DNA of 64,000 bases from Orientallactaga sibirica (taxonomy: Eukaryota > Chordata > Mammalia > Rodentia > Dipodidae), in contig JAEOAD010001800.1 in the NCBI GenBank assembly GCA_036365145.1, positions 208,101 through 272,100 of the forward strand, in the 5' to 3' direction. How positions within the stretch are numbered: position 1 is the stretch's first letter; each line of letters starts with the position of its first letter. The position numbers and the translations under genes were made by a program. Positions 36,305 through 47,064 of the stretch are shown one piece after another. The notes under the pieces are model-generated. The model saw only the letters and a program-made list of their open reading frames with translations, was not told the origin of the DNA and did no database searches.

Positions 36305-38653
36305 GATAGCCAAGTTAGTAGATTCGCCTCATTTGTAAAACAGTTTGTTGAGAAAACAAACATCTTCATTGCCAAACATTGTACTGTGTGAAATAAGCTC
36401 ATTCGGTTCTAGGAATCAGTTGCTTTCCTATAAAGAAGGTTGAGTGCAGCAAGTTCAAACTTTCCTTGTTAATGTAATCTGAAAAGATGCACTACTTAGT
36501 ACATGGGCCTCATTTCTAAAGTAGTTTCTTTAGAAAACAAACATCTTCATTTCCGAAAACTGTACTATGTGAAATGAGCTAGTTTGATTCTAGGAATCAC
36601 TTGCTTTCCTACGAAGAAGGTTGAGTGCAGCAAGTTCAAACTTTCCTAGTTTGTGTAATCTAACAATATGTACAAGATAGTGGTTTCGAGTCGTTTCTAA
36701 AGTGGTTTCTTTAGAAAACAAACATCTTCAGTACTGAGCACTGGACTGTGTGAAATAAGTTAATTCGGTTCTAGGAATCATTTTCCATTCTACAAAGATG
36801 GTTGAGTGCAGCAACTTCAAACTTTCCTTGTTAATGTAATCTAAAAAGATGGGCAAGTTAGCAGATTCACCTCATTTGTAAGGTAGTTTGTTGAGAAAAC
36901 TAACATCTTTATTGCCGAGCAATGTACTGTGTGAAATAAGCTCATTCGATTCTAGCAATCACTTGCTTTCCTACAAAGAAGGTTGAGTGCAGCAAGATCA
37001 AACTCTCCTTGTTAATGTAATCTAAAAAGATGGACAACTTAATAGATTGGCCTCATGTCTAAAGTAGTTTCTTTAGAAAAGAAACATCTTCACTACCGAA
37101 CACTGTACTGAGTGAAATGAGTTAATTCGCATCCAGGAATCATATAGATTTCTACAAAGATGGTTGAGTGCAGCAAGTTCAAACTTTCCTAGTTTGTGTA
37201 ATCTAAAAAGATGTACAAGTTAGTGGATTCTCGTCATTTCTAAATTAGTTTCTTTAGAAAACAAACATCTTCAGTACCGAACAGTGTACTGTGTGAAATA
37301 AGTTAATTCGGTTCTAGGAATCAGTTTCCTTTCTACGAAGATGGTTGAGTTTAGCAAGTTCAAACTTTCCTTGTTAATGTAATCTAAAAAGATGTCCAAG
37401 TTAGTAGATTCGCCTCATTTCTACAGTAGTTTCTTTAGAAAACCAACCTAAATTGCCAAACTTTGTACTGTGTGAAATGAGCTAATTCGGTTCTAGGAAT
37501 CAGTTTACTTTCTACGAAGATGGTTGAGTTTAGCAAGTTCAAACTTTCCTTGTGAATGTGCTCTAAAAAGATGTCCAAGTTAGTAGATTTGCCTCATTGG
37601 TAAAGTAGTTTGTTGAGAAAACAAACATCTTCATTGCCAAACATTGTACTGTGTGAAAAAAGCTTATTTAGTTCTAGAATTCAGTTGCTTTCCTACAAAG
37701 AAGGTTGAGTGCAGCCAGTTCAAACTTTCCTTGTTAATGTAATCTAAAAAGATGCACAACGTAGTAGATTGGCCTCATTTTTCAGTAGTTTAATTAGAAA
37801 AGAAACATCTTCAGTACCAAACACTGTACTGTGTGAAATAAGTTAATTCTCATCGAGGAATCAGTTTAATTTCTACGAAGAAGGTTGAGTGCAGGAAGTT
37901 CAAACTTTCCTTGTTAATATAATCTAAAAAGATGGCCAAGTTAGAAGATTCGCCTGATTTGAAAAGTCCTTTGTTGAGAAAACAAACATCTTCATTGCCG
38001 AACATTGTACTGTGTGAAATAAGCTCATTCGGTTCTAGGAATCAGTTGCTTTCCTACAAAGAAGGTTGAGTGCAGCAAGTTCAAACTTTCCTTGTTAATG
38101 TAATCTAAAAAATGGCCAAGTTAGTAGATTCGCCTCATTTGTAAAGTACTTTGTTGAGAAAACAAACATCTTCATTGCCGAACATTGTACTGTATGAAAT
38201 AAGCTCATTCGGTTCTAGGAATCAGTTGCTTTCCTACAAAGAAGGTTGAGTGCAGCAAGTTCAAACTCTCCTTGTTAATGTAATCTGAAAAGTTGCACAA
38301 CTTAGTAGATTGGCCTCATTTCTAAAGTAGTTTGTTTAGAAAACAAACATCTTCATTAACGAACACTATAGTATGTGAAATGAGCTAGTTCGGTTCTAGG
38401 AATCACTTGCTTTCCTACGAAGGAGGTTGAGTGCAGCAAGTTCAAACTTTCCTAGTTTGCGTAATCTAACAAGATGTACAAGTTAGTGGATTCACGTCAT
38501 TTCTAAATTAGATTCTTTAGAAAACAAACATCTTCAGTACCGAACACTGTACTGTGTGAAATAAGTTAATTCGGTTCTAGGAATCATTTTCCTTTCTACG
38601 AAGATGGTTGAGTTTAGCAAGTTCAAACTTTCCTTGTTAATGTAATCTAAAAA

Positions 38654-39262
38654 GATGCACAACGTAGTAGATTGGCCTCATTTCTAAAGTAGTTTATTTA
38701 GAAAGGAAACATCTTCAGTACTTAACACTGTACTGTGTGAAATAAGTTAATTCGCTTCTAGGAATCAGTTTAATTTCTACGAAGAAGGTTGAGTGCAGCA
38801 TGTTCAAACTTTCCTAGTTTGTGTAATCTAAAAAGATGTACAAGTTAGTGCATTCGCCTCATTTCTAAAGTACTTTCTTTAGAAAGGAAACATCGTCAGT
38901 ACCGAACACTGAACTGTGTGTAATAACGTAATTTGGTTCTAGGATTCAGTTTAATTTCTACGAAGATGGTTGAGTATAGCAAGTTCAAACTTTCCTTGTT
39001 AATGTAATGTAAAAAGATGCACAACTTAGTAGATTGGCCTCATTTCTAACGTAGTTTGTTTACAAAACAAACATCTTCATTACCGAACATTATACTATGT
39101 GAAATTAGCCAGTTCGGTTCTAGGAATCACTTGCTTTCCTACGAAGAAGGTTGATTGCAGCAAGTTCAAACTTTCCTAGTTTGTGTAATCTAACAAGATG
39201 TACAAGTTAGTGGATTCACGTTGTTTCTAAAGTGGTTTCTTTAGAAAACAAACATCTTCAGT
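38654..39262. repeat. Satellite flank shared by both retroviral copies
   Basis: Over about 600 bp this matches 45862-46470 at the same 7208-bp spacing as the two retroviral copies. Shared private variants are actgaactgtgtgtaataac, gagtatagcaag, gaaattagccag, ggttgattgcagc and cacgttgtttct. The segment nearest the insert is almost identical; the part before about 39000 has more differences. Confidence 0.88.
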
Positions 39263-39268
39263 ACCGAA
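39263..39268. repeat. Target-site duplication, left (copy 1)
   Basis: The 6-bp accgaa directly precedes the LTR start tgtagag and is repeated at 41048-41053 directly after the LTR end gcgaca. Six bases is the usual length for ERVK/IAP-class integrases. The target is the gccgaac/taccgaac site of the satellite monomer. Confidence 0.88.
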
Positions 39269-39370
39269 TGTAGAGAGCTGCGAGGTGCTGCGCCTTAAAG
39301 ATGGCGCTGGCTTCTGCCTTCCGCCTTCCTGATGGCGAGTGCTCTCCTGGATAAACAAGTCCTTATTTGG
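39269..39370 (+). mobile_element. 5' LTR stub, copy 1
   Basis: The first 102 bp of the LTR, aligning to 40477 onward (tgtagagagctgcgaggtgc, ccttaaagatggcgctggc, ataaacaagtccttatttgg). It breaks off where the 3' LTR continues with cttgggccgtgatc. The opening tgt...gagctgcg and aagatggcgct resemble IAP-type LTRs. It lacks the poly(A) signal region. Confidence 0.88.
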
Positions 39371-39390
39371 AGGGTAATCCCGGGAAAAGA

Positions 39391-39513
39391 GCCGGGCATG
39401 GTGGCACATGCCTTTCATCCCAGCACATGGGAGGCAGAGCAGGACTGCCACAAGTTGAAAGCCAGCCTGGTCTACATAGTGAGTTCCAGGGCAGCCAGGA
39501 CTACACAATGAGA
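39391..39513 (+). mobile_element. B1 SINE (7SL-derived), copy 1
   Basis: It has the B1 hallmarks gccgggcatggtggcaca, cctttcatcccagcac, gggaggcagagcagg, gccagcctggtctacatag and gagttccagggcagccag. It ends near ctacacaatgag without the usual 3' end and A-tail, so it is 3' truncated. The A-box region is recognisable; the B-box region is altered (tgaaagccagc). It is the strongest taxonomic marker in the window: B1 is restricted to rodents. Confidence 0.92.
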
Positions 39514-39643
39514 AGAACTTGGATTATGGGGACGTATGAACATCATTGTAATTGATAAAAAATATGGGGACCTTTAAATTTGCATGAATGCATTACATTT
39601 TACATCATATATGGTTATCAGTTTACGGGGGCCAGGGACAAAA
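39514..39643. other. Unclassified stretch inside composite, copy 1
   Basis: AT-rich sequence (acgtatgaacatcattg, tttgcatgaatgcattac, catatatggttatcag, acgggggccagggac) between the B1 and the MaLR-like fragment. No usable open frame. It may be retroviral interior or a LINE fragment; I cannot assign it. Confidence 0.5.
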
Positions 39644-39855
39644 TGTGGTGGTTTGATTCAGGTGTCCCCCATAAACTTCAAGTGTTCTAAATGCTAGGTT
39701 GCCAGCTGATGGCAATTTGGGAATTAACACCTCCTGGAGGCAGTGTATGTTCCCAGCTCATGGCAATTTGGGAAATCACACCTCCTGGAGGCAGTATGTT
39801 GGGGGTGGGCTTATGGGTATTATAACCAGCTTCCCCTTGCCAGTGTTTTGACCAA
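39644..39855 (+). mobile_element. MaLR-like (ERVL-MaLR/MT type) LTR fragment, copy 1
   Basis: It begins tgtggtggtttgattcagg and continues with gtgtcccccataaac, atgctaggttgccagctgat, ggaggcag and gggggtgggcttatggg. That is the general layout of rodent MT/ORR1-type LTRs. A 51-bp internal tandem duplication (ccagct.atggcaatttggga, first at 39702, again at 39753) is present. The 3' end of the LTR is missing. The fragment lies inside the ERV interior, so it inserted into or recombined with the older provirus. Confidence 0.6.
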
Positions 39856-40262
39856 TGCTAACATCGCAGCTGCCGTGGCTCAGTTAACTAAAAATATATA
39901 AATTATACTAGGGCTGCAAATTTATCCAGATTTTTGTCTAGTTTTCTATTACAGAATTGGTCGCTTGAATTTGAAGATACCTTAAAAGAACTGAGACTGG
40001 CAGTAGTTAATGTGAATTCTGCCCACATGGACCTCTCCTTTGCCTCTGGATTGTCATCTTGGCTGATCTCCGCTATGAATCATCTGAAGGAATGGGCGGG
40101 TTTGGGTGCTCTTTAGCAGGCCTTCTGTTACTGGTCTCTCTGGTTTGCTTGTGGTGTCTGTGTAAAATCAGGGTCACGCAATGACGGGATGCAGCTATGA
40201 TCATTCAAGCCTTTACTGCCATAGAGGCTGCACAGTCCCCCTAAGTCTGGCTGGCTACAACT
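39856..40262 (+). pseudogene. Retroviral env transmembrane-subunit relic, copy 1
   Basis: An open stretch at 39934-40116 contains NWSLEFEDTLKELRLAVVN and ends WAGLGAL-stop. It looks like the membrane-proximal end of a betaretrovirus-like env TM subunit. The hydrophobic membrane-spanning part lies just downstream, in another frame (about 40105-40160), and is followed there by a charged tail and further stops. At least one frameshift and several stops are therefore present. The surface subunit, cleavage site and most of the ectodomain are absent. It is non-functional. Family assignment is by recognition only. Confidence 0.6.
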
Positions 40263-40464
40263 AAAGTTAATCTTCTTTCTGCTCAGATTGTGAGGCTAAG
40301 CACTGCACTCTGGGTTAGCCCTAAAACTCCAGAGAAGAGCATGTTTGATTGCATGCAGGTTGATGCCCCAGATCCTGCCTCTGAGAAAAAGGCATCAGGG
40401 TTGCAAAAATACGTATCATCAGAGATCAGACCTCTACTATTACCTGTGGCTTGTTTTAAAACAT
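40263..40464. other. Pre-PPT interior, copy 1
   Basis: About 200 bp between the env relic and the polypurine tract, with no recognisable domain. An open frame on the opposite strand over 40283-40540 crosses the LTR border and looks fortuitous. Confidence 0.5.
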
Positions 40465-40476
40465 AAAAGGGGGAAC
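40465..40476 (+). promoter_or_regulatory. Polypurine tract, copy 1
   Basis: The run aaaagggggaac immediately precedes the LTR start tgtagag. A purine run abutting the 3' LTR is the plus-strand primer site of retroviruses. It shows that the downstream LTR is the 3' one and fixes the element on the + strand. Confidence 0.85.
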
Positions 40477-40696
40477 TGTAGAGAGCTGCGAGGTGCCGGG
40501 CCTTAAAGATGGCGCTGGCTTCCGCCTTCCGCCTTCCCAATGGCGAGTGCTCTCGTGGATAAACAAGTCCTTATTTGGCTTGGGCCGTGATCTAGGCTTG
40601 CTTCCGCATATGTGGACCTATCTGCATTCACCACGTGGCTTACCAGGGTTGGCTGTTCAAAGGCTTCTTAAGCTTTGGGTGGGCTTGTCCCGGGGT

Positions 40697-40964
40697 CAGT
40701 GAGTGAGTGAGTGAGTGAGTGAGTGAGTGAGTGAGTGAGGGAGGGAGGGAGTCAGTGAGTGAGTGAGTGAGTCAGTGAGTGAGTCAGTGAGTCAGTCACT
40801 GAGTGAGTCAGTCAGTCAGTCAGTGAGTCAGTGAGTGAGTGAGGGAGTCAGTGAGTGAGTGAGTGAGTCAGTGAGTGAGTGAGTGAGTCGGTGAGTGAGT
40901 CAGTGAGTGAGTGAGTCAGTGAGTGGTGGTGGTGAGTGAGTAAGTCAGTCAGTCAGTCAGTCAG
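40697..40964. repeat. (GTGA)n/(GTCA)n microsatellite in LTR, copy 1
   Basis: About 268 bp of gtga units with interspersed gtca, ggga and ggt variants, lying between cccggggt and agaagattgttcaagg inside the LTR. It forms nearly half the LTR. It has few stops in some frames, which creates spurious open frames. Its length differs slightly between the two composites. Confidence 0.95.
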
Positions 40965-40984
40965 AAGATTGTTCAAGGTTCCTG

Positions 40985-40990
40985 AATAAA
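40985..40990 (+). promoter_or_regulatory. LTR polyadenylation signal, copy 1
   Basis: The aataaa lies 57 bp before the LTR end, in the expected R-region position, within ttcctgaataaactgcttc. Confidence 0.7.
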
Positions 40991-41047
40991 CTGCTTCAAG
41001 AAGAGTCCAGCGTTGCGTCTTCCTTGCTGGACGAGGCGGACGCGACA

Positions 41048-41053
41048 ACCGAA
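41048..41053. repeat. Target-site duplication, right (copy 1)
   Basis: The accgaa immediately after the LTR end matches 39263-39268. The satellite phase resumes correctly here (accgaacactgtactgtg). Confidence 0.88.
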
Positions 41054-44000
41054 CACTGTACTGTGTGAAATAAGTTAATTCGGTTCTAGGAATCAGTTTC
41101 CTTTCTACGAAGATGGTTGAGTGCAGCAAGTTCAAACTTTCCTTGTTAATGTAATCTAAAAAGATGGACAAGTTAGAAGATTCACCTGATTTGTAAAGTA
41201 CTTTGTTGAGAAAACAAACATCTTCATTGCCGAACATTGTACTGTGTGAAATAAGCTCATTCGGTTCTAGGAATCAGTTCCTTTCCTACAAAAGAAGGTT
41301 GAGTGCAGCAAGTTCAAACTTTCCTAGTTTGTGTAATCTAACAAGGTGTACAAGTTAGTGGATTCGTCTCATTTCTAAATTAGTTTCTTTAGAAAACAAA
41401 CATCTTCAGTACCTAACACTGTACTGTGTGAAATAAGTTAATTCGGTTCTAGGACTCAGTTTCCTTTCTACGAAGATGGTTGACTTTAGGAAGTTGAAAC
41501 TTTCCTTGTTAATGTAATCTAAAAAGATTTCCAAGTTAGTAGATTCTCCTCATTTCTAAAGTAGTTTCTTTAGAAAGCAAACCTTCATTGTCAAACTTTG
41601 TATGGTGTGAAATGAGCTAATTCGGTTCTAGAAATCAGTTTACTTTCTACGAACATGGTTGAGTGCAGCAAGTTCAAACTTTCCTTGTTAATGTAATCTA
41701 AAAAGATGGCCAAGTTAGCAGATTCACCTCATTTGTAAGGTAGTTTGTTGAGAAAATTAACACCTTTATTGCCGAATATTTGTTCTATGTGAAATAAGCT
41801 CTTTCGGTTCTAGGAATCACTTGCTTTCCTACAAAGAAGTTTGAGTGCAGCAAGTTCAAACTTTCCTTGTTAATGGAATCTAAAAAGATGCACAACTTAG
41901 TAGATTCGCCTCATTTCTAAAGTAGTTTCTTTAGAAAAGAAACATCTTCAGTACCGAACACTGTACTGTTTGAAATAAGTGAATTTGCTTCTAGGAATCA
42001 GTTTAATTTCTACGAAGAAGGTTGAGTGCAGCAAGTTCAAACTTTCCTGCTTTGTGTAATCTAAGAAGATATACAAGTTAGTGCATTCGCCTCATTTCTA
42101 AAGTAGTTTCTTTACAAAAGAAACATCTTCAGTACTGAACACTGTAGTGTGTGAAATAAGTGAATTCCCTTCTAGGATTCAGTTTAATTTCTACGAAGAT
42201 GGTTGAGTGCAGCAAGTTCAAACTTTCCTTGTTAATGTAATCTAAAAAGATGTCCAAGTTAGTAGATTCGCGTCATTTCTAAAGTAGTTTCTTTAGAAAA
42301 CAAACCTTCATTGCCAAACATTGCATTGTGTGAAATCAGCTAATTCGGTTCTAGGAAGCAGTTTACTTTCTACGAAGATGGTTGAGTTTAGCAAGTTCAA
42401 ACTTTCTTTTTTAATGTAATCTAAAAAGATGTCCAAGTTAGTAGATTCGCCTCATTTCTAAAGTAGTTTCTTTAGAAAACAAACCTTCATTACCAAACAT
42501 TGTATTGTGGGAAAAGGGATAATTCGGTTCTAGGAATCTGTTTATTTCTAGGAAGATGGTTGAGTTTAGCAAGTTCAAACGTTCCTTGTTAATGTAATCT
42601 AAAAAAGATGGCCAAGTTAGTAGATTTCATTCATATGTAAAGTAGTTTGTTGAGAAAACAAACATCTTCATTGCCAAACATTGTACTGTGTGAAATAAGC
42701 TAATACGGTTCTAGGAAACAGTTGCTTTCCCACAAAGAAGGTTGAGTGCAGCAAGTTCAAATTTTCCTTGTTAATGTAATCTAAAAAGATGCACAACTTA
42801 GTAGATTGGCCTCATTTCTAAAACAGTTTCTTTAGAAAAGAAACATCTTCAGTACCGAACACTGTACTGTGTGAAATAAGTTAATTCGCTTGTAGGAATC
42901 AGTTTAATTTCTACGAAGATGGTTGAGTGCAGCAAGTTCAAACGTTCCTTGTTAATGTAATCTAAAAAGATGGCCAAATTAGAAGATTCACCTCATTTGT
43001 AAGGTACTTTGTTGAGAAAATTAACATCTTTATTGCCGAACATTGTACTGTGTGAAATAAGCTCATAAGGTTCTGGGAATCAGTTGCTTTCCTACAAAGA
43101 AGGTTGAGTGCAGCAAGTTCAAACTTTCCTTGTTAATGGAATCTAAAAAGATGCACAACTTAGTAGATTGGCCTCATTTCTAAAGTAGTTTCTTTAGAAA
43201 AGAAACATCTTCAGTACCGAACACTGTACTGTGTGAAATGAGTTAATTCGCTTCTAGGAATCAGTTTAATTTCTATGAAGATGGTTGAGTGCAGCAAGTT
43301 CAAATTTTTCTGATTTGTGTAATCTAACAAGATGTACAAGTTAGTGCATTTGCGTCATTTCTAAATTAGTTTCTTTAGAAAACAAACATCTTCAGTACCG
43401 AACAATGTACTGTGTGAAATAAGTTAATTTGGTTCTAGGAATCAGTTTCCTTTCTATGAAGATGGTTGAATTTAGCAAATTCAAACTTGCCTTGTTAATG
43501 TAATCTAAAAAGATGTCCAAATTAGTAGATTCACCGCATTTCTAAAGTAGTTTCTTTAGAAAACAAGCCTAAATTGCCAAACTTTGTACTGTGTGAAATG
43601 ACCTAATTTGGTTCTAGGAATCAGTTTCCTTTCTACGAAAATGGTTGAGATTAGCAAGTTCAAACTTTCCTTGTTAATGTGCTCTAAAAAGATGTCCAAG
43701 TTAGTAGATTTGCCTCATTGGTAAAGTAGTTTGTTGAGAAAACAAACATCTTCATTGTTTAACATTGTACTGTGTGAAAAAGCTAATTTAGTTCTAGAAT
43801 TCAGTTGCTTTCCTACAAAGAAGGTTGAGTGCAGCAAGTTCAAACTTTCCTTGTTAATGTAATCTAAAAAGATGGCCAAGTTAGTAGATTCGCCTCATTT
43901 GTAAAGTATTTTCTTTAGAAAATAAACATCTTCAGTACCCGAACACTGTACTCTGTGAAATAAGTTAATTCGGTTCTAGGAATCAGTTTAATTTCTCTGA

Positions 44001-46478
44001 AGAAGGTTGAGTGCAGCAAGTTCAAACTTTCCTTGTTAATGTAATCTAAAAGATGCACAACTTAGTAGATTGGCCTCATTCCTAAAGTAGTTTGTTTAGA
44101 AAACAAACATCTTCATTACCGAACACTGTACTATGTGAAATAACCTAGTTCCGTTCTAGGAATCACTTGGTTTCCTACGAAGAAGGTTGAGTGCAGCAAG
44201 TTCATACTTTCCTAGTTTGTGTAATCTACCAAGATGTACAAGTTAGTGGATTCGCCTCATTTCTAAAGTACTTCCTTTAGAAAAGAAACATCTTCAGTAC
44301 CGAACACTGTTCTGTGTAAAATAAGGTAAATTGGTTCTAGGAATCAGTTTAATTTCTACGAAGATGGTTGAGTGCAGCAAGTTCAAACTTTCCTTGTTAA
44401 TGTAATCTAAAAAGATGGCCAAGTTACTAGATTCGCCTAATTTGTAAAGTAGTTTGTTGAGAAAACAAACATCTTCATTGCCGAACATTGTACTGTGTGT
44501 AAAAAGCTAATTCGGTTCGAGAATTCAGTTGCTTTCCTACAAAGAAGGTTGAGTGCAGCCAGTTCAAACTTTCCTTGTTAATGTAATCTAAAAACATGCA
44601 CAACGTAGTAGATTGGCCTCATTTCTAAAGTAGTTTCTTTAGAAAAGAAACATCTTTAGTACCGAACACTGTACTGTGTGAAATAAGTTAATTCGCTTCC
44701 AGGAATCAGTTTAATTTCTACGAAGAAGGTTGAGTGCAGCAGGTTCAAACTTTCCTTGTTAGTGTAATCTGAAAAGATGCACAACTTAGTAGATTGGCCT
44801 CATTTCTAAAGTAGTTTGTTTAGAAAACAAGCATCTTCATTACCTAACACTGTACTATGTGAAATGTGCTAGTTCGATTCTAGGAATCACTTGCTTTCCT
44901 ACGAAAGGAGGTTGAGTGCAGCAAGTTCAAACTTTCCTAGTTTGTGTAATCTAACTAGATGTACAAGTTAGTGGATTCGCCTCATTTCTAAAGTAGTTTC
45001 TTTAGAAAAGAAACATCTTTAGTACTCTACACTGTACTGTGTGAAATAAGTGGATTAGGTTTTCAAGAATCAGTTTAATTTCTACGAGGATAGTTGAGTG
45101 CAGCGAGTTCAAACGTTCCTTGTTAATGTAATCTAAAAGGATGGCCAAGATAGTAGATTCGCCTCATTTGTAAAGTAGTTTGTTGAGAAAATTAACATCT
45201 TTATTGCCGAACATTGTACTGTGTGAAATAAGCTCATTCAGTTCTAGGAATCACTTGCTTTCCAACAAAGAAGGTTGAGTGCAGCAAGTTCAAACTTTCC
45301 TTGTTAATGGAATCTAAAAAGATGCACAACTTAGTAGATTGGCCTCATTTCTAAAGTAGTTTCTTTAGAAAAGAAACATCTTCAGTACCGAACACTGTAC
45401 TGTGTGAAATAAGTTAATTCGCTTCTAGGAATCAGTTTCCTTTCTACGAAGATGGTTGAGTTTAGCAAGTTCAAACTTTCCTTGTTAATGTAATCTAAAA
45501 AGATGTCCAAGTTACTAGATTCGCCTCATTTCTAAAGTAGTTTCTTTAGAAAACAAACCTAAATTGCCAATCTTTGTACTGTGTGAAATGAGCTAATTCG
45601 GTTCTAGGAATCAGTTTACTTTCTACGAAGATGGTTGAGTTTAGCAAGTTCAAACTTTCCTTGTTAATGTGCTCTAAAAAGATGTCCAAGTTAGTAGATT
45701 TGCCTCATTGGTAAAGTAGTTTGTTGAGAAAACAAACATCTTCATTGCCGAACATTGTACTGTGTGTAAAAAGCTAATTCGGTTCGAGAATTCAGTTGCT
45801 TTCCTACAAAGAAGGTTGAGTGCAGCCAGTTCAAACTTTCCTTGTTAATGTAATCTAAAAAGATGCACAACGTAGTAGATTGGCCTCATTTCTAAAGTAG
45901 TTTCTTTAGAAAAGAAACATCTTCAGTAGCGAACACTGTACTGTGTGAAATAAGTTAATTCGCTTCTAGGAATCAGTTTAATTTCTACGAAGAAGGTTGA
46001 GTGCAGCAAGTTCAAACTTTCCTAGTTTGTGTAATATAACAAGATGTACAAGTTAGTGCATTCGCCTCATTTCTAAAGTAGTTTCTTTAGAAAAGTAACA
46101 TCTTCAGTACCGAACACTGAACTGTGTGTAATAACGTAATTTGGTTCTAGGAGTCAGTTTAATTTCTACGAAGATGGTTGAGTATAGCAAGTTCAAACTT
46201 TCCTTGTTAATGTAATCTAAAAAGATGCACAACTTAGTAGATTGGCCTCATTTCTAACGTAGTTTGTTTACAAAACAAACATCTTCATTACCGAACATTA
46301 TACTATGTGAAATTAGCCAGTTCGGTTCTAGGAATCACTTGCTTTCCTACGAAGAAGGTTGATTGCAGCAAGTTCAAACTTTCCTAGTTTGTGTAATCTA
46401 ACAAGATGTACAAGTTAGTGGATTCACGTTGTTTCTAAAGTGGTTTCTTTAGAAAACAAACATCTTCAGTACGAACAA
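41054..46478. repeat. Diverged satellite between the retroviral copies
   Basis: About 30 diverged monomers of the B types (gcacaacttag, gtccaagttag, ggccaagttag, gtacaagttagtgg). The higher-order marker cctaaattgccaa is present at 43.57 and 45.56 kb, 1990 bp or 11 monomers apart. The last 600 bp (from 45862) duplicate the flank at 38654-39262. No gene is seen. Confidence 0.94.
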
Positions 46479-46580
46479 TGTAGAGAGCTGCGAGGTGCGC
46501 GCCTTAAAGATGGCGCTGGCTTCTGCCTTCCGCCTTCCTGATGGTTGAGTGCTCTCCTGGATAAACAAGTCCTTATTTGG
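46479..46580 (+). mobile_element. 5' LTR stub, copy 2
   Basis: It has the same breakpoint (after ccttatttgg) as copy 1. A satellite-like string, atggttgagtgc, replaces atggcgagtgc, and gaggtgcgcgcc replaces gaggtgctgcgcc. Confidence 0.85.
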
Positions 46581-46600
46581 AGGGTAATCCCGGGAAAAGA

Positions 46601-46723
46601 GCCGGGCATGGTGGCACATGCCTTTCATCCCAGCACATGGGAGGCAGAGCAGGACTGCCACAAGTTGAAAGCCAGCCTGGTCTACATAGTGAGTTCCAGG
46701 GCAGCCAGGACTACACAGTGAGA
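46601..46723 (+). mobile_element. B1 SINE, copy 2
   Basis: Almost identical to 39391-39513, with the same 3' truncation and the same altered B box. The one difference I see is ctacacagtg for ctacacaatg. Confidence 0.92.
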
Positions 46724-46852
46724 AGAACTTGGATTATGGGGACGTATGAACATCATTGTAATTGATAAAAATATGGGGACCTTTAAATTTGCATGAATGC
46801 ATTACATTTTACATCATATATGGTTATCAGTTTACGGGGGCCAGGGACAAAA
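46724..46852. other. Unclassified stretch inside composite, copy 2
   Basis: Counterpart of 39514-39643, one A shorter in the ataaaaatatgg run. Not assigned. Confidence 0.5.
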
Positions 46853-47064
46853 TGTGGTGGTTTGATTCAGGTGTCCCCCATAAACTTCAAGTGTTCTAAA
46901 TGCTAGGTTCCCAGCTGATGGCAATTTGGGAATTAACACCTCCTGGAGGCAGCGTATGTTCCCAGCTCATGGCAATTTGGGAAATCACACCTCCTGGAGG
47001 CAGTATGTTGGGGGTGGGCTTATGGGTATTATAACCAGCTTCCCCTTGCCAGTGTTTTGACCAA
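46853..47064 (+). mobile_element. MaLR-like LTR fragment, copy 2
   Basis: Counterpart of 39644-39855 with the same 51-bp internal duplication. It has ggttcccagctg where copy 1 has ggttgccagctg, and agcgtatg where copy 1 has agtgtatg. Confidence 0.6.

Larger units (their letters stand above)
30591..39262. repeat. Diverged satellite, mixed subfamilies B, central
   Basis: The homogenised block stops at about 30590 with a damaged monomer (caaacataactaacattg). Diverged monomers of the same types as 6.3-10 kb follow. One higher-order marker, cctaaattgccaaactttg followed by gttaatgtgctct, is at about 37.44 kb and recurs at 43.57, 45.56 and 54.36 kb. No gene is seen in this stretch. Confidence 0.95.
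39269..41047 (+). mobile_element. Broken ERVK/IAP-like provirus composite, copy 1
   Basis: In order: a 102-bp 5' LTR stub, a B1 SINE, an unclassified stretch, a MaLR-like LTR fragment, an env transmembrane relic, a polypurine tract and a full 3' LTR. The element runs TG...CA and is bounded by a 6-bp direct repeat, so it integrated as a provirus. No gag, pro or pol sequence or primer-binding site is left. The rest of the 5' LTR and most of the interior are deleted, and the deletion point coincides with the B1-bearing segment. It cannot be autonomous. Confidence 0.88.
40477..41047 (+). mobile_element. Full 3' LTR, copy 1
   Basis: It runs tgtagagagctg to gacgcgaca, 571 bp, with terminal TG...CA. 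Near the start it has aagatggcgctggc, then a large GTGA/GTCA microsatellite, an aataaa signal at 40985-40990 and a GC-rich end (gttgcgtcttccttgctgg). The class is ERVK/IAP-like from its ends and 6-bp target duplication. Any remaining promoter activity cannot be judged. Confidence 0.88.

Noticed and set aside
39227..39555. Overlapping open frames on both strands through the LTR stub and B1
   Set aside because: They cross the satellite/LTR/B1 borders, and their translations are those of non-coding LTR and SINE sequence.
39934..40116. Functional env-derived gene
   Set aside because: The open part is only 60 codons, ends at a stop before the membrane span, which is in another frame, and has no signal peptide, surface subunit or cleavage site.
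40283..40540. Minus-strand open frame in the pre-PPT interior and LTR (also 47491-47832)
   Set aside because: It is antisense to the retroviral element and crosses the polypurine tract and LTR start; no recognisable domain.
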